A stretch of DNA of 11,155 nt, taken from contig JAFGDP010000120.1 in assembly GCA_016932075.1 (NCBI GenBank), forward strand, positions 1 through 11,155, given 5' to 3'. This DNA is from Chitinispirillaceae bacterium. GTDB lineage: Bacteria; Fibrobacterota; Chitinivibrionia; Chitinivibrionales; Chitinispirillaceae. The notes under the pieces were generated by a model. That model did not search any database. It was given only the letters and a program-made list of their open reading frames with translations, and was not told where the DNA came from. Shown one piece after another: positions 5,369 through 11,155 of the stretch; the first letter of the stretch is position 1, and every line of letters starts with the position of its first letter. Position numbers and translations under genes: made by a program.

Positions 5369-7171
5369 TTACCTGATCATTTTCGCAACGGCAATCACGG
5401 CCCCTGGCATGCCCACCTGTACCGCATATACACCCGGCGAAAGAACCGGTTTTACCGCTTCGAGCAACCGGGAAGCGCTTCCCTTCACGCATCTTCTTTT
5501 CGCGGCAATTCTTCCTGAAGCGTTGATAATGGTAATGGTGACGTCGCCGGAACTGTTCAATGCGCGCTGAAACATTGCGTGTCGCTGATGCGAAAGGGCC
5601 CCGTCCTTTAACGCGGAAGTGCGGTCCTTGTAAATCTTGAATTCGACGATACTGACCCGGTCGGCGTAATCGGTTTCAACAATGGTCCGTATCTGATTTG
5701 ACGCGGTGGGCAGGTCGGCGGAAAGCACGGTGATCTTCAGGTAGCGCGCCGTCACTTTGGCGGAATCAATAACCGGCGACACGCTGTCGGTATTCTTCGA
5801 CCGGTCGGCATACCGGCGCCACGATGTGGAATTCTGCGCGTCAGTAATACTGGCTGCTTCTGACTGGGCAAGGTATTCTATGCGGTACCGGTAGCGCCAC
5901 ATGATATGCTCAAACCACGTCTCGCACCTGCCTAAACGATAATCTGCCCCAAGGTCGACGATCAGATACCCGGGCAGTGATGATGGCGCCCAGCGCGTAC
6001 CGTTATTGTGGTCCACGGCATACCGGGCAGCGTAAAAATTGTTGATGGACGCAAAATCCTCCCGGATGTTTCCGGAAGTGCCTCCCTTGTACGCGCTTTC
6101 GCTGGACGCCAGCACGGTCTTTCCGAAAGCCAGATTAGTGTCTGCAGCGGCACGTGAAGAAGCGACGAGCGATTCGAGGGGACCGGTCCCCTGCCATATG
6201 CCTTCCTGGGTCTGCACGCCGGTGCTGATATTGTCGCCGCTTATCGTTATCCGGTCAATGCAGGTCTGGCGCTTGACGTCGACATACTGGTAGTGCTGCC
6301 GGTGGTACACGATATACCATGCGTCGTTGAACCGCAGGATTGAATTGTGGCCGGGGCCGAGAATGCTGCGCGAGTTGTCACGCTGTACGATGATCCGGTT
6401 AACGTATGTAAACGGCCCGACCGGTGATGACGCGACCGCGTACCGTACATTGTAATTCTGGCACGCGCTGTTCGAATAGGTGATGAAATAACGGCCGTCA
6501 TGCTTGAACATGCACGATCCCTCGAGCGCGTTCGAAAGACCGCTGAGCCGTTTGCAACGGTAGGTGACGCCGTCGGTCATCCGCGGATCGCTTCCGTCGA
6601 TTGATACGAGACAGGTCGTGGGATTGAACGCCAGTTTGGCAATGCCCATGTTTGAGCTCTGGCCGAAGGTAAGGTACACCGTATTGGTATCGATAAAGAA
6701 CTGCGGATCGATCCAGTCGCTCCCGCCGGTCATTTCGCCGGAGCGGAAAAGCGGATTATTGCCCGCGACCGCGTTGGTCCATGGTCCGAGCGGAGAGGTG
6801 GAAAACGCTATGTATGCGGCGCTGCCGGTGCAGTACATAAGGTAGTAGCGGCCGTTGGTCGGATGGCGCATTGCCGACGGCGCCCACAATCCGGCGTCCG
6901 GCCAGAAGGCGGGCAGCGTGATGGGCGTGCATTTCCAGTGCAGTAAATCCGGCGATGACCACACCTGGGGCCAGGCGCTGTAACTGATCCAAACGCCGTC
7001 AGTCGTTGAATACATGTAAAACGAGCTGGTGACCGAGTCATAGATCATGGATGGATCGGCGAAATAGCCGGGAAGCAGCGGATTACCCATGTTCGGGCTG
7101 TTCCAGTCGGCCAAAAGGAAACCCGTTGATATGAGGATCATTATCCACGGTCTGATACCAAAGAATGCCAT
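5369..7171 (-). CDS. Secreted GH43 glycoside hydrolase with F5/8-type C domain and C-terminal sorting domain
   Basis: A predicted extracellular glycosidase acting on arabinose- or xylose-containing plant polysaccharides, 600 aa from the chosen start. Residues 1-21 resemble a signal peptide (R7, then WIMILISTGFLLA). The five-bladed GH43 domain spans about 35-330: catalytic base D39 in YFADPS, pKa-modulating D155 in SDWIDPQFF, general acid E217 in ALEGS, and a GPGHNS motif (H275) often seen near the active-site metal. Residues about 348-515 form an F5/8-type C (CBM32-like) domain beginning NLAFGKTVLASS, with the ARYAVDHNNGTRW core, for sugar binding. The last ~70 residues (TITIINASGRIAAK ... 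LSPGVYAVQV) look like a type IX/Por-style sorting domain. The frame is open to a TTG at 7255, with ATGs at 7234, 7171 and 7141; 7171 was chosen for the signal peptide, though none has a good ribosome site. Exact substrate cannot be told. GH43 is very secure. Confidence 0.92.
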   Translation of the reverse strand: MAFFGIRPWIMILISTGFLLADWNSPNMGNPLLPGYFADPSMIYDSVTSSFYMYSTTDGVWISYSAWPQVWSSPDLLHWKCTPITLPAFWPDAGLWAPSAMRHPTNGRYYLMYCTGSAAYIAFSTSPLGPWTNAVAGNNPLFRSGEMTGGSDWIDPQFFIDTNTVYLTFGQSSNMGIAKLAFNPTTCLVSIDGSDPRMTDGVTYRCKRLSGLSNALEGSCMFKHDGRYFITYSNSACQNYNVRYAVASSPVGPFTYVNRIIVQRDNSRSILGPGHNSILRFNDAWYIVYHRQHYQYVDVKRQTCIDRITISGDNISTGVQTQEGIWQGTGPLESLVASSRAAADTNLAFGKTVLASSESAYKGGTSGNIREDFASINNFYAARYAVDHNNGTRWAPSSLPGYLIVDLGADYRLGRCETWFEHIMWRYRYRIEYLAQSEAASITDAQNSTSWRRYADRSKNTDSVSPVIDSAKVTARYLKITVLSADLPTASNQIRTIVETDYADRVSIVEFKIYKDRTSALKDGALSHQRHAMFQRALNSSGDVTITIINASGRIAAKRRCVKGSASRLLEAVKPVLSPGVYAVQVGMPGAVIAVAKMIR

Positions 7172-7302
7172 ATTCGGTAATATAATTATACGAGGTGTCG
7201 CGAAAATAAGAAGCTGGAGAAATATGTTTAGCATTGTAAACGAGCAGGTACCCAACCATGCAGTATGCCTGATTCGCGGCCGTTAGCACTATTTCCCGCA
7301 AT

Positions 7303-7334
7303 AACAAAGCGCACCATTAATACATGGTGCGCTT
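7303..7334 (-). terminator. Stem-loop terminator after the C1 protease gene
   Basis: A perfect 11-bp inverted repeat (7307-7317 AAGCGCACCAT with 7324-7334 ATGGTGCGCTT, 6-nt loop) starts 26 nt beyond the protease stop. On the minus strand it is followed by TTTGTTATT, a short T-rich tail consistent with rho-independent termination. It separates the protease from the GH43 gene downstream on the same strand, so the two are probably separate transcription units. Confidence 0.7.
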
Positions 7335-7359
7335 ATTGAAGATGCTATTACCAATTGTG

Positions 7360-9066
7360 TTACTTGACTATCTTCAGCACCCGGTCCCCTGCCCTTGCCA
7401 TGTACATTCCGTTCGGCAAAATAGAAAGATCGACCGTGCCGGCGGCACCCACGTTCCTGACCAGCATCCTGGCGCCGTTCAGGTTGTATACCGACACCTC
7501 GCCCTTGTATCCGGAAAGCGTGAGCATGCCGCTTTTGTAAGACATCAATGCCGCGGCGCTATGCGTCGCGGCCGAGGCTATCGTCTTTACTCCGGGGGTG
7601 ACGATCTTGAGCACAAGCGCTCCTGTGGGAATGTCCACCTCGGTCTGCTCGCATTTGTATTCAACCGGCGTGCCGCCTCCGGTATAGTCAAGCAGGGAAA
7701 AGCTGTGCACCGTGCCGTTGCCGCCCCTGGAATCAACCAGCAGGAAAAATGCATTGTCAGTGTTGGACAAACTGGGCAGAAAGCTGGTCACATCAAGTCC
7801 TATTTCCAACGGATCATTGTTCCCTGCGCCCAGCATGGGGAAATCCCCGGCACGGTAATTGATGAGATTGCCCCAGGTGGTCGTTCCGCGCGACGAAGGA
7901 GCGCTTGCCGACGCATCCGTGTTATATCCTCCCCGCAGACGGAGCTGGCCTCGCGAATCATGCGACATGGACACCTTGAACGTCAGCTTCGGCACAAACA
8001 CAAGTTCATCAAGGAGCGTGATGCCGGTGACGCTGCCCCGCGTGCCGAGGCTGTCCGCGCCGATGACAAAAAGACGGTACGGAATATAGGCCTTGCCCTG
8101 CGTACCGAAACGGGTACCCCAGCTGTTGACCATGAGCACGGCGCCTTTTTCCCAGTCCTTCAAATCAACCGTACCGTCGCCGTTGATGTCAACGTCATTG
8201 GTATATCTGCCGTCTTCGTTATAGTCCCAGCACACGCCGTCATGATAGCCGGCTATGGTCATGGCATGGCCGCCGCCTTCTCCCATTCTGACAACGACAC
8301 TCGTACCGGCCTCCGGCGTACCTTCAGGAAGCCGTTGAATCGACCACCCGCTTACATCAGAACCGAATCCCAGAAGCCCGCCCTTTTCCGAACCATTGGC
8401 ATGATCGTAAAGATACTGTTTCATTTCCTCGATATCCGCAGGATCCTGGATTGAAATGCTGAAACGGCCCTGAAGCCGGTTCGCCATGCCGCTGTAATAC
8501 ACATCATACCCTGACACCCAGCGGTCATGGTCTCCCAGGCCGAAACCGCCATAGTCGGTCGCGTTGGGTATGCCGACATATTGCACAATGCTCCAGCCGC
8601 CGCTCTGGCTTGAGCCGTTGCTGCCGCTTCCCTGGTTCAGGAAATTGTAGGTGAAATCATACGGGTACTGGTTATCAGCGACATTCGAAGGAAGATTACG
8701 CTGCACGTTGATCTCGTAAGTGTATATATACCCGATGGCGCTTGCCTGTGCGCAGCTGCCTCCTGACTGGTTAAATATCGGCCTGAACTGTTCATGTGCG
8801 GTGTTATTGACGCTGGCCGGAGGAGTTGCTGCTGAAGCACTCTTGCGCAGGGCAACGACAGGAAGCCCGTCAAAGAGCTCCTCGTCATCGGCCAGGCCGC
8901 CCGCGATCCAGGGCTCACCGTTTGGATCCGGGTTCATGTTGATAAGACCGGTCGGCTTGCCGAATTCGTCAAGAACCGGTGTCTGGGCAAACGCAAAATT
9001 AAGCGCTAAAACAGAAAAGCAAATCGCGGAAAAAACCACCTTTTTTAAATGGAACAGTTGGACCAT
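7360..9066 (-). CDS. Secreted papain-like C1 cysteine protease with internal EF-hand loop and C-terminal sorting domain
   Basis: A predicted secreted peptidase of 568 aa. Residues 1-27 are a strong signal peptide (KK at 8-9, hydrophobic core, cleavage after AFA). The C1 domain (about 90-350) has Q100 and nucleophile C105 in NQSGGSCAQAS, catalytic H267 in GGGHAMTIAGY and N314 in VNSWGTRFG. Between His and Asn is an unusual acidic insert (281-305) with two D/N-rich loops; the second, DINGDGTVDLKD (293-304), fits the EF-hand/dockerin calcium loop at positions 1, 3, 5, 7, 9 and 12. A beta-rich middle region (about 360-490) is unassigned. The last ~60 residues (EVSVYNLNGARMLV ... LPNGMYMARAGDRVLKIVK) are a typical type IX-like sorting domain. 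No inhibitor pro-domain is evident; 28-89 may serve as a short propeptide. The ATG at 9066 has a strong ribosome site (GGGGAGGGAGT). A candidate promoter lies at 9151-9179 and a terminator follows the gene. Confidence 0.94.
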   Translation of the reverse strand: MVQLFHLKKVVFSAICFSVLALNFAFAQTPVLDEFGKPTGLINMNPDPNGEPWIAGGLADDEELFDGLPVVALRKSASAATPPASVNNTAHEQFRPIFNQSGGSCAQASAIGYIYTYEINVQRNLPSNVADNQYPYDFTYNFLNQGSGSNGSSQSGGWSIVQYVGIPNATDYGGFGLGDHDRWVSGYDVYYSGMANRLQGRFSISIQDPADIEEMKQYLYDHANGSEKGGLLGFGSDVSGWSIQRLPEGTPEAGTSVVVRMGEGGGHAMTIAGYHDGVCWDYNEDGRYTNDVDINGDGTVDLKDWEKGAVLMVNSWGTRFGTQGKAYIPYRLFVIGADSLGTRGSVTGITLLDELVFVPKLTFKVSMSHDSRGQLRLRGGYNTDASASAPSSRGTTTWGNLINYRAGDFPMLGAGNNDPLEIGLDVTSFLPSLSNTDNAFFLLVDSRGGNGTVHSFSLLDYTGGGTPVEYKCEQTEVDIPTGALVLKIVTPGVKTIASAATHSAAALMSYKSGMLTLSGYKGEVSVYNLNGARMLVRNVGAAGTVDLSILPNGMYMARAGDRVLKIVK

Positions 9067-9150
9067 ACTCCCTCCCCAGGTCGCTAAATGTTAAAAAGGA
9101 TGTATATTGATGAAGAATCTATCACGTTTCTCCCCCATCTCCTGGTTACA

Positions 9151-9179
9151 ATAATAATATGGATTGAATAAATTTTCAG
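9151..9179 (-). promoter_or_regulatory. Candidate sigma-70 promoter for the C1 protease
   Basis: On the minus strand, CTGAAA (9174-9179, 4 of 6 matches to TTGACA) and TATTAT (9151-9156, 5 of 6 matches to TATAAT) are separated by 17 bp. The start would fall near 9144, about 78 nt before the ATG. The region is AT-rich, so a chance match is possible. Confidence 0.35.
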
Positions 9180-9390
9180 GTTTTTTTTATTAATCTCCTG
9201 TCCACGATTGCATTCAGTCCTTTTTCTTGAATAACTGTTGGTCCCTTTTTATTTGATGCTTCATAACAGTATTCGGCAACAACCGGGAATGAAATTGAAT
9301 AAAACCGGCCGGATATGATAACGATTGACTGGAACAAGCATACGGCCCATAACTGGTATGAATCCCTGCAGCATCGCACTTAAAACTGAA

Positions 9391-9419
9391 TTGCCATTTT
9401 TCATGAACTATTTTACCAT
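9391..9419 (+). promoter_or_regulatory. Candidate sigma-70 promoter for the CsgG-like gene
   Basis: TTGCCA (9391-9396, 5 of 6 matches) and TACCAT (9414-9419, 4 of 6 matches) are spaced by exactly 17 bp. Predicted initiation near 9426 gives a leader of about 42 nt that includes the AAAGGA ribosome site (9456-9461) before the GTG start. Confidence 0.45.
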
Positions 9420-9467
9420 TAAGATCAAGCATTCCGGACCCCGACCGTCTTCATCAAAGGATGTCCC

Positions 9468-10652
9468 GTGAAAGCATTCACGCACCTGATATTAGTTCTT
9501 GGCGCGCTCTTTTCAATCCGGGCGCAGTCGCCGATTCCTCCCAACATCGCGGTTCTCGACCTCATGGCCAAGGGCGTCGATTCGACCGAAGCGTCGGTCC
9601 TCAGCGAAAAGCTGCGGGGTGAATTCATCAATTCAGGAAAATTTCAGGTGATCGAGCGCGGTGCGGTCGAAGAGGTGCTCAATGAGCAGGGGTTCCAGCA
9701 GAGCGGGTGCACTTCGAACGAATGCGTTGCAGAGGCGGGCCAGATCCTTGGCGTCAAATACATGGTGGCCGGCAGCATCGGTAAAATCGAACGGACCTAC
9801 CTGCTCTCGGTCCGGCTGATCAATGCTTCCAACGGGAAAATCGAAGTCAACGCCCAGAAGGAAATCACGGGCAGCCTGGTACAGATGCTGAAAACCGGGG
9901 TGCCTGAGGTTGTTGCGCAGGTGTGTGAGCGTCTTGGGAAAAGCAATGCCCCGCCGCTTTTATTTGCTGATCCTGCGGATACCGAGCCGTCCGGACCTGC
10001 AATCGAGCCCAAAGATCAGCCGCCTCCTGAAAAGAAACAACCGCCGGCAAAAAAGCGCTCTTCCTGGGCATGCTCTTTTTTATTCAGCAGCTCGGCCAGC
10101 AGTATGAACCTGACCACGCTGGATTCCAACAGCATGCAGCTTCAGGATACTGCGCTGTTGAGGACCAACAGTATTGAAGCAGGACTGGCCTACTGTGCAG
10201 GCAACCACTGGCTGGGGTTTCGCACTACCATCGGCATTTCAGGCGAAACAGAGCTTGAGCAGTCAGGCCACACGTTTCAGCGTGTTTTCGCCGGCGCAGG
10301 CATTGAATGGTTGTATGAAGGTATCCGCCTCGTAAGACAAACCGTTATCGTTGCCCCTGGGGTTGGCGCAGGGCTGTGGAAAATCTTCGACAAGGGCGCT
10401 TACGCGGACGAACCGGGCAAGGAAACGACCCTTGAATATGTACGATATCTAGCGCCGCGGCTCCGGCTCAGAACCGCGCAGCCCAGGTTGAATTTCGTGA
10501 TAGACTACGCGTTCTTTCCTGCCGGCGACGCAACCATAAGCCCCCTGACCTGGGTCCATTCGGATAGCACGGATGATTACGTGGATCCTGACGCCAGCTA
10601 TACGATCAGTGCCGTGCACCAATTAGGCGCGGGACTGATATATTCGTTTTAA
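9468..10652 (+). CDS. CsgG/FlgO-like domain fused to a probable outer-membrane beta-barrel
   Basis: A 394-aa envelope protein of unknown specific role. Residues 1-20 are a signal peptide ending IRAQ, with no lipobox. Residues 25-155 match the CsgG/FlgO/TolB-N type fold: NIAVLDLMAKGVD, a helix with LSEKLRGEFINSGKFQVIERG (45-65), VEEVLNEQGFQQSG, a close Cys pair C81/C86 (CTSNEC), LGVKYMVAGSIGKI and the repeat-like LLSVRLINASNGKI. A Pro/Lys-rich linker (about 172-199) follows, with DQPPPEKKQPPAKKRSS at its end, then a Tyr/Gly-rich strand-forming region ending in GLIYSF; the terminal Phe is typical of BAM substrates. Related CsgG-like proteins help export or assemble surface structures, but here the two-domain layout suggests a periplasmic domain tethered to a barrel. 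GTG at 9468 is the start: AAAGGA lies 6 nt upstream and the signal peptide begins there. It is a single-gene unit ending at a strong stem-loop. Confidence 0.87.
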   Translation: MKAFTHLILVLGALFSIRAQSPIPPNIAVLDLMAKGVDSTEASVLSEKLRGEFINSGKFQVIERGAVEEVLNEQGFQQSGCTSNECVAEAGQILGVKYMVAGSIGKIERTYLLSVRLINASNGKIEVNAQKEITGSLVQMLKTGVPEVVAQVCERLGKSNAPPLLFADPADTEPSGPAIEPKDQPPPEKKQPPAKKRSSWACSFLFSSSASSMNLTTLDSNSMQLQDTALLRTNSIEAGLAYCAGNHWLGFRTTIGISGETELEQSGHTFQRVFAGAGIEWLYEGIRLVRQTVIVAPGVGAGLWKIFDKGAYADEPGKETTLEYVRYLAPRLRLRTAQPRLNFVIDYAFFPAGDATISPLTWVHSDSTDDYVDPDASYTISAVHQLGAGLIYSF

Positions 10653-10688
10653 AGAGCAGGGGCGACCCATCGGGTCGCCCCTGCTCTT
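10652..10688. terminator. Bidirectional stem-loop between convergent genes
   Basis: A perfect 17-bp GC-rich stem (10652-10668 with 10672-10688) with a 3-nt loop, beginning inside the TAA of the upstream plus-strand gene and ending 9 nt before the stop of the minus-strand TonB receptor gene. T-tails are short: TTAA on the plus side and TTTAAAA on the minus side. Position and stem strength favour a shared terminator or mRNA end barrier. Confidence 0.7.
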
Positions 10689-10697
10689 AATGCAGCA

Positions 10698-11155
10698 TTA
10701 CAATTCCGCCTGCATGCCCAGAATGAAGTTCCTGCCAGGTGCTGCAATGCCTGAGGAATACGGCCGGTAGCGCGCATCAAAAATGTTCTCCACGCCGCAG
10801 TTGATCGAAAAGTTACGGGAAAGTTTATAGGCTGCCTTGAAATTAATCGTATACCACATGGGGCAATAGGGATTGCCGCTCGCATCGGTCGCGTACAGGT
10901 ACGGTTTGTCCCGTTCTGAAGGCGGAAGCCGGTCGTAAATGATCTCGTCGTTCCACAGACCGTACAGGTCCGCGTGCAACGCGTCATTATCATAGGTGAA
11001 GTGCAAAGCCAACGACAGCGGCGACGCATGGCGAAGCGTTGCCCACTCCCCTGTCTCCTCGTCCTGCTCCTCACCTCTGGTGTATACCGCGCTCCCTTTC
11101 AGGGAAACATTCCCGGGAAGCGAAACGTTCAGGGACATGGCAGCACCGTACACAA
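10698..11155 (-). CDS. TonB-dependent outer-membrane receptor, C-terminal part (5' end outside window)
   Basis: The last ~150 residues of a TonB-dependent receptor, which imports large or scarce nutrients such as siderophores, cobalamin or oligosaccharides across the outer membrane using energy from TonB. The visible part alternates beta-strands (LSLALHFTYDNDALHADLYGLW) with loops and ends with the family hallmark INCGVENIFDARYRPYSSG followed by APGRNFILGMQAEL. The frame is open through the right edge; the plug domain, TonB box and signal peptide are not in the window, so the ATG/GTG codons near 11151 are internal. The substrate cannot be judged, although the exact ...YxPYSSGIxAPGR ending is most common in siderophore/cobalamin-type (FepA/BtuB-like) receptors. 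It converges on the CsgG-like gene across a shared terminator. Confidence 0.93.
   Translation of the reverse strand, partial: VYGAAMSLNVSLPGNVSLKGSAVYTRGEEQDEETGEWATLRHASPLSLALHFTYDNDALHADLYGLWNDEIIYDRLPPSERDKPYLYATDASGNPYCPMWYTINFKAAYKLSRNFSINCGVENIFDARYRPYSSGIAAPGRNFILGMQAEL

Larger units (their letters stand above)
9067..9467. other. Divergent spacer between protease and CsgG-like gene
   Basis: A 401-bp AT-rich region. It holds a candidate minus-strand promoter for the protease (9151-9179) and a plus-strand promoter for the 9468 gene (9391-9419). Two overlapping minus-strand open frames of about 70 codons (9176-9379 and 9214-9432) lack ribosome sites and recognisable domains and are not called as genes. 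Confidence 0.6.

Noticed and set aside
7243..7258. Sigma-54-like TGGTTGGGTACCTGCT on the minus strand before the GH43 gene
   Set aside because: GG-N10-GC spacing is right, but only 8 of 12 consensus positions match and the CAC after GG is missing.
8152..8226. Dockerin module implying a cellulosome
   Set aside because: There is only one clean calcium loop, and it lies inside the protease catalytic domain rather than as a paired terminal module; no cohesin or scaffoldin gene is visible.
7324..8454. Plus-strand 376-codon open frame
   Set aside because: It lies opposite the C1 protease; the protein is rich in Arg and His with no recognisable fold, typical of a codon-bias shadow.

Overview
The window looks like chromosomal DNA from a Gram-negative, polysaccharide-degrading bacterium. 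A TonB-dependent receptor, two beta-barrel-like proteins and a CsgG-like domain imply an outer membrane. Two secreted enzymes end in the short beta-rich C-terminal domains typical of type IX secretion or related sorting systems. This fits the Fibrobacterota/Bacteroidota side of the FCB group, perhaps a Chitinivibrionia/Fibrobacter relative. That placement is inferred from gene content; no marker gene is present.

Left part (1-4130, all minus strand): a signalling operon. In order of transcription it encodes (i) a receiver domain fused to a Hanks-type Ser/Thr kinase, (ii) a small DUF4390-like protein with a hydrophobic N-terminus, (iii) a membrane NtrY-like histidine kinase whose start overlaps the previous stop by 4 bp, and (iv) an NtrC-family sigma-54 activator that runs off the left edge. 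A 148-bp gap between (iii) and (iv) is mostly filled by a repeat of nested palindromes. A sigma-54 promoter match (-24/-12) lies upstream of (i), and two 16-bp palindrome-like sites 32 bp apart lie farther upstream where an enhancer would be expected. One histidine kinase may therefore serve two receivers, one with transcriptional output and one with protein-phosphorylation output, with feedback on the operon. The wiring is inference; the domains, overlap and promoter motif are visible.

Middle part (4131-9066): a 380-bp divergent control region; a plus-strand gene for an unrecognised secreted or outer-membrane protein (4511-5353); then two minus-strand genes for secreted enzymes, a GH43 glycosidase with an F5/8-type C (CBM32-like) domain (5369-7171) and a papain-like C1 protease with an EF-hand/dockerin-like calcium loop inside its catalytic domain (7360-9066). 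A stem-loop terminator separates the two enzymes.

Right part (9067-11155): a 401-bp spacer with candidate promoters in both directions; a plus-strand gene fusing a CsgG/FlgO-like domain to a probable beta-barrel (9468-10652); a strong 17-bp stem-loop between convergent genes; and the C-terminal part of a TonB-dependent receptor running off the right edge on the minus strand.

No rRNA, tRNA, CRISPR array, transposase or phage gene was seen.
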